Assembly: GCA_021815305.1 (NCBI GenBank)
Contig: JAKAHC010000001.1
Location: 372,001 to 436,000, forward strand
Length of the DNA: 64,000 bases
From: Deltaproteobacteria bacterium
GTDB taxonomy: Bacteria > Desulfobacterota > Deferrimicrobia > Deferrimicrobiales > Deferrimicrobiaceae
Direction: 5' to 3'
In this document: positions 9,246 through 17,780 of the stretch, piece after piece
Position numbering within the stretch: position 1 is the stretch's first letter
Layout of the letters: each line of letters starts with the position of its first letter
Program-made: the position numbers and the translations under genes
Notes under the pieces: generated by a model
Databases searched by the model: none
Seen by the model: the letters and a program-made list of their open reading frames with translations, nothing else
Told to the model about the DNA's origin: nothing

Positions 9246-9730
9246 CCCGCCAGCCATGCGATCCCCCGGTATGCCAGCGCAGCGTACACCCCGGCCGCAA
9301 GATCGTCCGCAACAACGTACACGGGACCTTTCCGCGCATCGAGCCACGCCGCGGGGCCGAACTTGAACACGTCGAATGCGCGGAAAAGCAGGAACAGGAG
9401 GACGGCGTGCCCCCACCCCCACGGGATCCCCGTCGACGCAAGGAGCATCCCGACGATCTCGTCGATGACGACGGACCCGGGGTCGGAGCTCCCGGTGACC
9501 GCCATCTCCTCCCGGGCGGCCGGTACGGAAACCAGGAGGAGCACCGCGAGCAGGATGGCATGCCTCGCCCCCCACCCTCCCGTCCAATACCAAAGGGGAA
9601 GACATACCAGCGTCCCCGCCGTCCCGGGAGCCACAGGGCAAAACCCCGCTCCGAAACCCGTGGCGATGGAGCGCAACCCTCCTCGCACCCAGCGGTTTTC
9701 CCGAAAACGATTGACTTGAACGGCGCCCAT
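9242..9730 (-). CDS. pgpA: Phosphatidylglycerophosphatase A
   Basis: Membrane phosphatase that makes phosphatidylglycerol from its phosphate. The 162-residue protein has the PgpA signature: TGFGAGFCPVAPGTAGTL near the N-terminus, DPGSVVIDEIVG in the middle and FRAFDVFKFGPAAWLD. Hydrophobic helices lie at about 57-70, 90-115 and near the C-terminus. It heads the leftward run through recA and alaS and diverges from the HEAT-repeat gene at 9782. Confidence 0.93.
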   Translation of the reverse strand: MGAVQVNRFRENRWVRGGLRSIATGFGAGFCPVAPGTAGTLVCLPLWYWTGGWGARHAILLAVLLLVSVPAAREEMAVTGSSDPGSVVIDEIVGMLLASTGIPWGWGHAVLLFLLFRAFDVFKFGPAAWLDARKGPVYVVADDLAAGVYAALAYRGIAWLAG

Positions 9731-9781
9731 GTCGGATATTTACTACTGTATGCCAATAAAACCGCATTTTCCAATGCCGGA

Positions 9782-11371
9782 ATGACCGAGCCGCCACGAA
9801 CGGTCGACGATCCATTCCTCCAGCGGGTGACGCAGGCCGTCACCGAACTGGCCAAGGGGATGAAAAGCGTGAGCTTTTACCCCGAAGGCCACCCGATCCT
9901 GCTCCAGGCCATCACGAAAATCATCCTGATGCTCGAGGAGATCCCCCTTCCCGAACAGGGGCTGGAGGTCGGGGTCACCCGGAACGCCCTCCTCTATAAC
10001 GACATCGCCCTCCCCGGGGGAGCGGCGAACAAGATGCTTGCGGACCTGAACCGGGAGCTGTACCTCCGCCGCGCGTCCCGGGTCATCTTTCTGCCGAATC
10101 TCAAGCCGCACGAAGTGGTGGCGTTCCTCAAGGCGGTCACCCGGGACGTCGACGAGGTCCAGGACGCCGGCGGCATCGAGAGGCTGCTGCTGCGGGAAAA
10201 GGTTTCCCATATCTGGGCGAACCGGGTCGACTACGCCCAACTCACCGAGCTCCTGAAGAAAGAGGAGGAGCTCGAGGAAGTGGAGCCCGAGGAGGTCGGC
10301 GACGACGTGCTCGGCCCGTCGGACGATGCGGCGTTCCAGGAAACCGCGCTGCCGGTGGAGCCCGTCACGATCGACACCCTTCTCAACCGCATAGAGAAGG
10401 AGACCTCCCCGGGGCCCTACCGCGGGCACATCGTGGAATTTTCCCGGTTCCTCCTTGCGGAGCGCCCCGAAAGGAAGATCGAGTACGCGGCGCGGGCCAT
10501 GTCGATCTTCATCCGCCACATCGAGCAGCCCCCCGGCGGAAGCGAAGAGATCGCGGACCTGGCGCGGCTGGGAATCAAGGAGCTGGCGTCCGACGACCTG
10601 GTCGCCCACTACATCTCCCTGCTGAAGAAACGCGGGTTGCGCGGCAGGCAGGAGATCGAAACCGTCCTCGCCGCGCTTGAAGAGCGGTCCGTGGGACCGC
10701 TGCTCCAGACGCTGGCTGAGGAAGAGGACCTCCTCGTCCGGAAAACGATCGTCGAGATCGTGACGCGCATCGGCAGGGTGGCCGTGCCCGCCATCATCGA
10801 AAACCTGGACGACTCCCGCTGGTACATGGTCCGCAACATGATCACCGTCCTGGGGAGCCTCGGGATGCCCGATCTCGCCCCCCACGTGGCGGCCACCCTC
10901 ACCCACCCCGACCTCCGGGTGAAGAAGGAAGCGATCAAGGCCCTCTCCAAGATCCCCCATCCCAGCTCCGTGACGGCGCTCTGCGAACTCTGCTTCTTCC
11001 CGGAGGAGACGGTTGCGCTCACCGCGACCGCGGCGCTGGCTTCCAAGAAGGAGAGGGATGCGGTGGTCACCCTGTTCCGGAGGACCGTCACCAAGAAGTT
11101 CCTCTACCCGAACTACCGGCTGGCCCACGAAGCGATCGACTCCCTCCGTTCGATCGGCACCGACGACGCGGTGACCGCACTCGAGGAAATCCTCGCGTTG
11201 CCGGCCATGTGGAAGACGGAAAAGTTCCGGTCGATGAAATTCCACGCTCTCAGGAGCATCTCTAAGATCAAAGGCGGCCATTCCAGGGATACCCTGGAGA
11301 AGGCCCGCCGATCGCCCGACAAGCACCTTCGGATCGAGGCCGAAAGGATCCTGAAGAGGCTGGAAGCGTAA
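9782..11371 (+). CDS. HEAT-repeat protein with an unnamed N-terminal domain
   Basis: 529-residue soluble protein. Residues about 12-155 form a domain with YPEGHP (33-38), VGVTRNALLYND and VIFLPNLKPHEVVAFLKAV. The same pattern occurs at the N-terminus of the HD-GYP protein encoded next. A Glu-rich linker (about 160-200) follows. The C-terminal half is HEAT-like helical repeats (AVPAIIENLDDSRWYMVRN, DLAPHVAATLTHPDLRVKK). No signal peptide, enzyme motif or membrane segment is visible. ATG at 9782 has only a weak ribosome site. The downstream gene follows after 14 bases, so the pair is probably one operon. The function is unknown; a scaffold working with the phosphodiesterase is an inference. Confidence 0.75.
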   Translation: MTEPPRTVDDPFLQRVTQAVTELAKGMKSVSFYPEGHPILLQAITKIILMLEEIPLPEQGLEVGVTRNALLYNDIALPGGAANKMLADLNRELYLRRASRVIFLPNLKPHEVVAFLKAVTRDVDEVQDAGGIERLLLREKVSHIWANRVDYAQLTELLKKEEELEEVEPEEVGDDVLGPSDDAAFQETALPVEPVTIDTLLNRIEKETSPGPYRGHIVEFSRFLLAERPERKIEYAARAMSIFIRHIEQPPGGSEEIADLARLGIKELASDDLVAHYISLLKKRGLRGRQEIETVLAALEERSVGPLLQTLAEEEDLLVRKTIVEIVTRIGRVAVPAIIENLDDSRWYMVRNMITVLGSLGMPDLAPHVAATLTHPDLRVKKEAIKALSKIPHPSSVTALCELCFFPEETVALTATAALASKKERDAVVTLFRRTVTKKFLYPNYRLAHEAIDSLRSIGTDDAVTALEEILALPAMWKTEKFRSMKFHALRSISKIKGGHSRDTLEKARRSPDKHLRIEAERILKRLEA

Positions 11372-11385
11372 CGGAGGCGGAAATC

Positions 11386-12771
11386 TTGGACCGAAAACAG
11401 ATGGAGAGCGCAATCTCGGGAATCGTCCGGCTGCTGGGAACCTCCCTGAAGAACCGCGGACTCTATCCCCCGTCGCACCCGCTGGTCCGCACCCCCGTGG
11501 AGAAGTGCCACGCGGAGCTCTCGCCGTTTTTCGCCGAACGCGCGGAACTGGCCCTGACGGTCTCCGACGGCACCCTCGTGCTGGAAGGCGTGCCCGTGTT
11601 CCATCTGACCTCTTCCCTCGAGCTGTTCATGGCGCGGCTGGGGAGCATCGGCGTTCCCGCCGTCATCTTCGAGCGCGGGGTCACGATCCGGGACATCGAG
11701 AACTTCGTGCACTTCCTTCACGAGACCAAGGAGCAGGGGCTCCCCGTCGGAATCATCAAGGAACGCCTCGCGCATCGGGGGGTACTGCACATCCGCATCA
11801 CCGCGGCCGAAGAGGACGAGGACGACTTCACCGTCGCGAGGGAGATCTACGGGAACGCCGTGGGCGTGGTGGTCAAGGCGCTGAAGGACGTGCGGAACGG
11901 CCGGACGCCCAACGGGGCCGACTCCGACCACGCGGTGCGGGAGATGAACGGGATGCTCTCCCGGAACCGGGACGCCATGCTCGCCCTCACGCTGATCAAG
12001 AACTTCGACGAGTACACCTACAACCACTCGGTGAACGTCTCCATCCTTTCCCTCGCGGTCGCGGAGAGCCTTTCGCTTGCGGAGCAGGACCGGGTCAGCG
12101 TGGGCGTGGCGGGCCTGCTCCACGACGTCGGGAAGACGCAGCTGGCGCTGGACCTGATCCGCAAGCCCGGCACGCTGACCGTGGAAGAGTTCGAGGAGAT
12201 CAAGAAGCACCCCGAGGAGGGGCACATCATTCTCGGAAAGATGACCCACATCCAGGAGGCCACGAGGTACATGGTCCTGGAGCACCACATGCGGTTCGAC
12301 CTCACCGGCTACCCGAGGCCCGAGCCGGGGCATCGCGTCCACCCCAACTCCCAGGTCATCGCGGTGGCGGACTGCTACGACGCCCTCACCACCATGCGCT
12401 CCTACCAGAAAGCCCGGACTCCGCAACAGGCGCTGGAGATCATGCGGAAGCTCGCGGGGAAGTCCCTCGATCCCGACCTTGTGCAGCTCCTGGAGCGCTC
12501 CCTGGGGGTCTATCCGGTCGGGACGATGGTGAGGCTGAACACGATGGAGGTCGGAATCGTCACCGGCAACTCCAAGGAGGAAAAGGGGGTTCCGAACATC
12601 GCCGTCCTTTTCGACCGGGCGGGAAATCCCCTCGCGTCCCCTGTGCCCGTGGACCTCGCGACGGAGGACCCGTTCACCGGGAAGCCCCAGCGGGTGATCC
12701 TGGGAACGGTCAACCCCCTCCTGCATCCCCCCGTGTCCCTGACGGGGGTCCTCTCGATGGCCTCCGCCTGA
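11386..12771 (+). CDS. HD-GYP phosphohydrolase with the same N-terminal domain
   Basis: 461 residues. About 6-145 is the domain shared with the preceding HEAT protein (YPPSHP at 27-32, LTVSDGTLVLEGVP, AVIFERGVTIRDIENFV). The C-terminal part is an HD-GYP domain, the type that hydrolyses cyclic-di-GMP: HDVGK at 246-250, HPEEGH, and HHMRFDLTGYP at 300-310, in which the Gly usual after Asp is Leu. Metal His/Asp residues are kept, so it may be active. Start is TTG 11386 because GGAGG lies 8 bases upstream; the ATG at 11401 is too far from it. It ends 4 bases from a convergent HEAT gene. Confidence 0.85.
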   Translation: MDRKQMESAISGIVRLLGTSLKNRGLYPPSHPLVRTPVEKCHAELSPFFAERAELALTVSDGTLVLEGVPVFHLTSSLELFMARLGSIGVPAVIFERGVTIRDIENFVHFLHETKEQGLPVGIIKERLAHRGVLHIRITAAEEDEDDFTVAREIYGNAVGVVVKALKDVRNGRTPNGADSDHAVREMNGMLSRNRDAMLALTLIKNFDEYTYNHSVNVSILSLAVAESLSLAEQDRVSVGVAGLLHDVGKTQLALDLIRKPGTLTVEEFEEIKKHPEEGHIILGKMTHIQEATRYMVLEHHMRFDLTGYPRPEPGHRVHPNSQVIAVADCYDALTTMRSYQKARTPQQALEIMRKLAGKSLDPDLVQLLERSLGVYPVGTMVRLNTMEVGIVTGNSKEEKGVPNIAVLFDRAGNPLASPVPVDLATEDPFTGKPQRVILGTVNPLLHPPVSLTGVLSMASA

Positions 12772-12775
12772 CGCC

Positions 12776-13351
12776 TCACGGGCGGTTCGAGGGATACCCC
12801 CCCAATGCCGCGGCCACCGCGGCCCGGACGGAATCGCTCGGGTCCGCCGCCCTCGCCAGGACCTTTTCCCACCCTCCCTCGCCGACCATCCGGGAGTACG
12901 CCGCCACGGCCTTCGCACGGACCTCCGGATCCGCGTGGTCGAAGAACTTCTCGACGTGGGGAGCAAGCTCCTTCCTGCCGGAGGCGCCGAGCGTCTCGAG
13001 GAGGTTCCCCAGGACCACCCCGTGCTCTTTCGGAAGCATCTCCCACAACGATTTGAGCACCTGCGGCGAGGGGAACGGCGCCAGCGCCCGCACGGCCGCA
13101 CCCCGGACCTCCGCGCTCGCGTCGGAGAGCGCCTGGAGGAGAAGGGATACGCCTTCCCCCCCGCCCATTTCCCCGGCGGCGTAGACCACCCGGAGCCTTT
13201 CCTCGATGCCGCCCCCCAGAAGCCGCGACCGGAAATCCTCGACCGCCCGTTTCGCCCGCAGCCGGTCCATCGATTCGGAAGCCGCCTCCCGCACCGCCGC
13301 CGACGGGTCCGACAGCAGATTCCGCAACGTTTCCTCCACACGTTCGATCAT
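12776..13351 (-). CDS. Small HEAT-repeat protein
   Basis: 191-residue protein of alpha-helical HEAT repeats with the typical DP...VR.AA pattern (DPSAAVREAASESM, DASAEVRGAAVRAL, DPEVRAKAVAAYS, DPSDSVRAAVAAAL). No catalytic motif is visible. Its ATG overlaps the stop of the P1 peptidase gene upstream (ATGA), so both are probably on one message. It converges on the HD-GYP gene. A tie to the larger HEAT protein nearby is possible but not shown. Confidence 0.7.
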   Translation of the reverse strand: MIERVEETLRNLLSDPSAAVREAASESMDRLRAKRAVEDFRSRLLGGGIEERLRVVYAAGEMGGGEGVSLLLQALSDASAEVRGAAVRALAPFPSPQVLKSLWEMLPKEHGVVLGNLLETLGASGRKELAPHVEKFFDHADPEVRAKAVAAYSRMVGEGGWEKVLARAADPSDSVRAAVAAALGGYPSNRP

Positions 13352-14331
13352 CGTGGCTTCCCCCGCTTTCCTTGCAGCTCCGCTGCCGCGGGCACCGACC
13401 GGTTCCCTTTCGCGCTTCGCACCGCGTCCACGATCGCCCTCTCCAAGGCGCGCGTCCCGAGGGCGGCCGCCTGCAACGCATTCCCCTTCCGCCCGGAGGC
13501 CCCCGTGGCCACGGCCACGACGATGTCTCCGTCCATCGGCGTGTGGACCGGGCGTATGGCCCGGCACAGCGCCGCATGCCCCATGCGGGCCACTCCCCAC
13601 AATTCTTCCCTCGTCAGGAGATCCGCGGTGGCGACGACCGCGAGTGTGGTGTTCTCGGAGGAAAAAGGCTCCCGCCGGTATCCCCCGCGGATCAGATCCT
13701 CGGCGTTCGCCGGCGCTTCCCTCCCCTCGGCCCGCGCGCCCGCAAGCCAACGACCGGTTTCCGGGTCCACTACGTCGCCGAAAGCGTTCACCACGGCGCA
13801 GGCCCCCACGACCTCCGCCCCTCCGGAATCCGACGCCGAACCGAACCCCCCTTTCATCGCCCGGGAGATCCCCAGGACTTTCCCGACCGTGGCCCCGGCT
13901 CCCGCGCCCACCGAACCCCGCTTCGGAGGATGGGACGATGCGGCGCACGCCGCATTGTACCCCATCGCCGCGTCCGGCCGGAAGGCGCCGTCCCCGTACC
14001 CCAGATCGTAGACGATCGCCGTGGGAACGATGGGGACGACACCCCCCGGAGTGGAGAACCCCGTGTTGCGTTCCGCGAGGTATCGAACGACCCCCGACGC
14101 CGCATCGAGACCGAAGGCGCTCCCCCCGGCGAGGACAAGGGCATGGATCTTCTGGACGGGATGCGGGCGGAGAAGCGAATCCATCTGGCGGGTTCCGGCG
14201 GCTTCCCCGCGGATGTCCGCCGCCGCCGCCGCGCCTTCGGGAAAAAGCAGGACCGTCACGCCGGACCCTCGGGCCGCATCGTGGGAGTGGCCCACAAGGA
14301 CCCCGGCGACATCGGTGATCGACCCCCCCAT
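13348..14331 (-). CDS. P1-family peptidase (DmpA/aminopeptidase type)
   Basis: 327-residue self-processing hydrolase related to DmpA and BapA, which release N-terminal residues from peptides or amides. Motifs include ITDVAGVLVGH at the start, LAGGSAFGLDAASGV, and the cleavage region ENTTLAVVAT at about 226-235; one of the two Thr residues there is the likely nucleophile exposed by autocleavage. No signal peptide is seen. Natural substrate unknown. ATG at 14331; a plausible promoter lies at 14351-14379. Followed by the overlapping HEAT gene. Confidence 0.85.
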   Translation of the reverse strand: MGGSITDVAGVLVGHSHDAARGSGVTVLLFPEGAAAAADIRGEAAGTRQMDSLLRPHPVQKIHALVLAGGSAFGLDAASGVVRYLAERNTGFSTPGGVVPIVPTAIVYDLGYGDGAFRPDAAMGYNAACAASSHPPKRGSVGAGAGATVGKVLGISRAMKGGFGSASDSGGAEVVGACAVVNAFGDVVDPETGRWLAGARAEGREAPANAEDLIRGGYRREPFSSENTTLAVVATADLLTREELWGVARMGHAALCRAIRPVHTPMDGDIVVAVATGASGRKGNALQAAALGTRALERAIVDAVRSAKGNRSVPAAAELQGKRGKPR

Positions 14332-14350
14332 TCGCCCCCCTGTGGGTATA

Positions 14351-14379
14351 GTCTTACCGGAGAGGGAAAGATTCGTCAA
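14351..14379 (-). promoter_or_regulatory. Possible promoter for the P1 peptidase gene
   Basis: On the minus strand TTGACG (14379-14374) is followed after 17 bases by TAAGAC (14356-14351), about 20 bases before the ATG. The -35 match is good; the -10 match is weak. Confidence 0.35.
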
Positions 14380-14426
14380 TCCGGCGGGTTGAAGGTTTCT
14401 GCGCCCCGAACCCGCACTCCGCGTCG

Positions 14427-14432
14427 TATAAT
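14427..14432 (+). promoter_or_regulatory. Consensus -10 box ahead of ruvX
   Basis: A perfect TATAAT in a GC-rich setting, placing transcription start near 14439. That would exclude the ATG at 14437 and favour ATG 14449. No good -35 sequence is seen at the right distance. Confidence 0.35.
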
Positions 14433-14448
14433 CGGCATGGAGGTGACC

Positions 14449-14886
14449 ATGGGGGACGGCTTGTCCCGGGGAAGAACGCTCGGCCTGGACTACGGCAGCC
14501 GCCGCATCGGCGTGGCGGTGTCCGACCCGATCGGGCTGACGGTCCAACCCCTTCCCGCCATCCTCCGGGAAGGGGACCGGAAGGACATCGCCGCGATCGG
14601 CCGCCTTGCCGCCGAGGCGGGAGTGACTTCCGTCGTCCTGGGCCTGCCCCTCCTCCTCAACGGGGACGAGGGCCCTGCCGCCGTGCGCGTACGGGCTTTC
14701 GGCGACCGGCTCTCCGGGGAACTCTCCCTGCCGGTGACCCTGTGGGACGAGCGCCTGACCACCGCCCAATCCGAGCGACACCTCATCGACTCCGGCGTGC
14801 GGCGGGAACAGCGGAAAGGGATCCGCGACAGCCTGGCAGCCATGTTCCTGCTCCAGAGCGCCCTCGACTGCCGGAACCGGAAATGA
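14449..14886 (+). CDS. ruvX: Holliday-junction resolvase-like protein RuvX/YqgF
   Basis: RNase-H-fold nuclease needed for 16S rRNA 5' end maturation and often called a putative Holliday-junction resolvase. The 145-residue protein has GLDYGSRRIGVAVSDPIG at the start, LGLPLLLNG, and WDERLTTAQSERHL, the family's acidic sites. I prefer ATG 14449 to ATG 14437 because GGAGGTGA sits directly before it. The stop overlaps mltG as ATGA; ruvX-mltG pairing is common. Confidence 0.93.
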   Translation: MGDGLSRGRTLGLDYGSRRIGVAVSDPIGLTVQPLPAILREGDRKDIAAIGRLAAEAGVTSVVLGLPLLLNGDEGPAAVRVRAFGDRLSGELSLPVTLWDERLTTAQSERHLIDSGVRREQRKGIRDSLAAMFLLQSALDCRNRK

Positions 14887-15911
14887 CCCCGCGAAAATCC
14901 GGCAGGATCCGCGGAAACCTCCTCCGCGCCGTCGCCATCGTTGCGCTTGCGGCGGCGATCGCCTTCGCCCTTCTCCTCTTCGATTCCGTCTCCGGCCGGG
15001 ACTGGCAGATGAAGAAGGTGGTCATCCCAAGGAAAAGCACCCTCGCCGATATCACTTCCCTCTTCCGCCAGGAGAAAATCCTCCCCCACCCCCTCGCATT
15101 CCGCGCCCTCGTCCTCCTGACGGGAACCAGCCGCCGGCTGCACTACGGCGAGTACACGTTCCCGGCACCCCCTTCCGCCTTCGAGACGTGGCGCAGGATC
15201 GTCGCCGGTGACGTCATCAAGTACTCCGTCACCGTCCCCCCGGGAGCGAATCTTTTCGACATCGCCTCGCTGCTCGGGGAGATGTCGCTCGCGGACCCGA
15301 AGGCGTTCCTGGACGCGGCGACCTCGCGGGATACGCTTGCCCGCCTGGGAATCCGGGGAAAGAGCGCGGAAGGATACCTCTTCCCGGACACCTACGTCCT
15401 CGTGAAAACCCTCTCCCCGGAGGAGATCCTGGAGATCATGGTCCGGCAGTTTTGGAAGAAATTCACGCCGGAGACGGAGAAACGGGCGAAGGAGGAGGGT
15501 CTGACCGTAAGCCAGGTCGTCACCATCGCCTCCATCATCGAGAAGGAGACCTCGACCGAGGAGGAGAAGCCCCTCGTTTCGGCGGTCATCCGGAAACGGC
15601 TTGCGCTCGGGATGCCGCTGCAGATGGACCCAACGGTGATCTACGGCGCGAAACGGTTCGACGGGACGGTGACGCGGAAAGACCTGCAGGCGGAGGGGCC
15701 TTACAACACCTACCGGAACCGGGGGCTCCCGCCCGGGCCGATCGCAAACCCGGGGATGCCCGCGATCCTAGCGGCCCTCGCTCCGGCGAAAACGGATTAC
15801 CTGTATTTCGTGTCGAACAACGACGGGTCCCACGTCTTCTCCAGGACGCTTCCGGAGCACCTCCGGGCGGTGGAGAAATTCCGGCGGTCCGTCCGGGCGG
15901 AGAAGCGGTAG
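14883..15911 (+). CDS. mltG: Endolytic transglycosylase MltG
   Basis: Inner-membrane-anchored lytic transglycosylase that cuts nascent peptidoglycan and limits glycan length. The 342-residue protein has a short cytoplasmic N-terminus, one membrane helix (AVAIVALAAAIAFALLLF, about 17-34), a LysM-like part and the YceG domain. The catalytic Glu is in IASIIEKET, followed by NTYRNRGLPPGPIANPG and a C-terminal YLYFVSNNDGSHVFS, all typical. Translationally coupled to ruvX. It converges on dksA with only 8 bases between the stops. Confidence 0.95.
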   Translation: MTPRKSGRIRGNLLRAVAIVALAAAIAFALLLFDSVSGRDWQMKKVVIPRKSTLADITSLFRQEKILPHPLAFRALVLLTGTSRRLHYGEYTFPAPPSAFETWRRIVAGDVIKYSVTVPPGANLFDIASLLGEMSLADPKAFLDAATSRDTLARLGIRGKSAEGYLFPDTYVLVKTLSPEEILEIMVRQFWKKFTPETEKRAKEEGLTVSQVVTIASIIEKETSTEEEKPLVSAVIRKRLALGMPLQMDPTVIYGAKRFDGTVTRKDLQAEGPYNTYRNRGLPPGPIANPGMPAILAALAPAKTDYLYFVSNNDGSHVFSRTLPEHLRAVEKFRRSVRAEKR

Positions 15912-15919
15912 CCTAGGCG

Positions 15920-16318
15920 CTATTCTTCGACTTCCCCCATCGGGACCTTCTTGATCCCCTCGTCCGGCTCTTCGCGGGTGTACTTCTCCTCCCGCTCGTT
16001 CTTCTCCTGGCACTCGACGCAATACTTCGCGAAGGGCAACACCTTCAGGCGCGCCTTGGGGATCTTCACTCCGCACTCCTCGCACAGGCCGTACGTCGCC
16101 TCCTCGATCTTGTCCAGGGCGTCGTTGATCTGGCGGAGCTTCCTCTTCTCGCGGTCGGTAAGGATCATGTCCATCTCGCGGGTCCGTTCCTCGGAAACCG
16201 AATCGATGATGTCACCGATGTCCTGCGCGCCCGGCTCGGTGGTCGCCCTCGACCGGCGGGCGATCTCCTGCGCCAGGTTTTCCCGCATCTTCAGAAGCAT
16301 GTCCTTGATCGTCTTCAT
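15920..16318 (-). CDS. dksA: DksA/TraR-family zinc-finger protein
   Basis: 132-residue protein with the C4 zinc finger of DksA/TraR (Cys79, Cys82, Cys100, Cys103) after a predicted coiled-coil of about residues 1-75. DksA works with ppGpp in the secondary channel of RNA polymerase. At the coiled-coil tip the E. coli DPVDRA motif is DIIDSV here: both Asp are kept, but the final Ala is Val, so activity on the polymerase may differ. It has its own strong promoter, whose -35 overlaps the end of rimO. I am sure of the family; strict DksA orthology is less certain. Confidence 0.85.
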   Translation of the reverse strand: MKTIKDMLLKMRENLAQEIARRSRATTEPGAQDIGDIIDSVSEERTREMDMILTDREKRKLRQINDALDKIEEATYGLCEECGVKIPKARLKVLPFAKYCVECQEKNEREEKYTREEPDEGIKKVPMGEVEE

Positions 16319-16355
16319 CCCGGTTCACGCTCCCGTCCGGAAATAAAATTGGATT

Positions 16356-16383
16356 AGTATACCCGGGAGCGACGGGGTGTCAA
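16356..16383 (-). promoter_or_regulatory. Strong sigma70-type promoter for dksA
   Basis: Minus strand: perfect TTGACA (16383-16378), 16-base spacer, TATACT (16361-16356). The -35 box overlaps the rimO stop codon. Predicted leader of about 30 bases to the dksA ATG. Confidence 0.75.
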
Positions 16384-17780
16384 CCGGTTTCGGCACCGGT
16401 TTCGGCATCTCCGGGCCGCACCGCGACCGCCCGCACGTCCCACTCCCTGGAGCCGACGGCCCTGGCCCGGCAGATCTCCCCCGGTTTCCCGAAAAATCCC
16501 GTGAGAAGGACGGATCCGTCCACTTCCGGCGCCTGCCCCCGGTGCCGGCCGGAGGCGCGGCCGCGCGCGAAGGTCTTCTCCACCAGAACCTCCAGGGTCT
16601 TCCCGGCAAGCTCCGCGTTTCGAGCGGATAGGATGTCCGCCTGGGCGTCGCGGATTCTCCGGGCGCGTTCCTCCTTCAACCGCTCGGGGACCTGGGAAGG
16701 CATCGCATACGCGGGCGTTCCCTCCTCGCGGGAATAGGGGAAGACACCGAGGTAATCCCAGCGGGTTTCCTGGACGAACCGGAGGAGCCGGCCGAAGGAC
16801 TGCCGCGTCTCTCCCGGGAACCCGACGATCAGGGTGGTCCGGAGGAAGACCCCCGGAACGGTCCCCCGCAACCGGTCGAGCATCCGGTAGACGTCTCCCG
16901 GCCCGTAGCTCCTCCCCATCCGCCCGAGGATCCCGGCATCGATGTGCTGGACGGGGATGTCGAGGTACGGACAGACCTTTTCCTCCGAACGCAACAGATC
17001 GACGATTCCGTCGTCCACACGGCTCGGGTAGAGATAGAGCAGCCGGATCCAGCGGATCCCCCCGAGGGAGCAGAGGGCCCGCACCAGGGAAACGAGCCCT
17101 CCCTTCTCCCCCCGATCTTTCCCGTACGCCGTGATGTCCTGCCCGATGAGGTTGATCTCCCTGACTCCCCTCCGGGCCAGTCTTCGGGCCTCCGACAGGA
17201 CGGACTCCCGGGACCTGCTGCGCAGCGGGCCGCGGATCGCCGGGATTGCGCAATAGGCGCACCGGTTGTCGCACCCCTCCAGGATCTTGAGGAACGCCGA
17301 TCCCGTCGCCGTGTCCGCCAGGCGATGGCGGTACGACTCGTCCGGGAGCGCGCCCTCGCCGGCGAGGGCGCGCGGGCGCGCTTCGAGGCGCCCTGCGTCT
17401 CCGGCTTCCTCGAGCAGCCCGGATAGGAGGGCAGGCAGGGCCGGGATGTCGGCCGGGCCGAGAAAGAGATCGACCTCGGGGAGGAGTCCCGGGAGTTCCC
17501 CGGCGTAGCGGCGCGCCATGCATCCCGCGACGACCAGCCGCCCGATCCGCCCCCGGCGCTTCTCCGCCGCCAGCGCGAGGATCTCCTCGATCGACTCCTC
17601 CTTGGCGGCGCGGACGAATCCGCAGGTGTTGAGGATGGCGACGTCGGCGCGCCCCGCCGGCACGAGGGCGAACCCCTTCGCCGCAAGAAGCCCCGCCATC
17701 ACTTCGGCGTCCACGGAGTTCTTTCCGCATCCCAGGGTGCGGATGAGGACCTTCGCCGCGCGTCCCCCCGGCCGGCTCAA
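16380..17780 (-). CDS. rimO: Ribosomal protein S12 methylthiotransferase RimO
   Basis: Radical-SAM enzyme that adds a methylthio group to an Asp of ribosomal protein S12. 466 residues: N-terminal UPF0004 domain with cluster cysteines (LGCGKNSVDAE, LNTCGFV, VAGCMARRY), radical-SAM motif GCDNRCAYCAIP, and a C-terminal TRAM domain. LGCGKNSVD identifies RimO rather than MiaB. I set the start at TTG 17780, overlapping the lolA stop (TTGA); no ATG lies near the conserved KVLIRTLGCGK. It is the last gene of the radC-to-rimO run. Confidence 0.92.
   Translation of the reverse strand: MSRPGGRAAKVLIRTLGCGKNSVDAEVMAGLLAAKGFALVPAGRADVAILNTCGFVRAAKEESIEEILALAAEKRRGRIGRLVVAGCMARRYAGELPGLLPEVDLFLGPADIPALPALLSGLLEEAGDAGRLEARPRALAGEGALPDESYRHRLADTATGSAFLKILEGCDNRCAYCAIPAIRGPLRSRSRESVLSEARRLARRGVREINLIGQDITAYGKDRGEKGGLVSLVRALCSLGGIRWIRLLYLYPSRVDDGIVDLLRSEEKVCPYLDIPVQHIDAGILGRMGRSYGPGDVYRMLDRLRGTVPGVFLRTTLIVGFPGETRQSFGRLLRFVQETRWDYLGVFPYSREEGTPAYAMPSQVPERLKEERARRIRDAQADILSARNAELAGKTLEVLVEKTFARGRASGRHRGQAPEVDGSVLLTGFFGKPGEICRARAVGSREWDVRAVAVRPGDAETGAETG

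Noticed and set aside
14389-14432. TTGAAG (14389) paired with TATAAT (14427) as a full promoter
   Set aside because: The spacer would be 32 bases, far too long; only the -10 box is reported.
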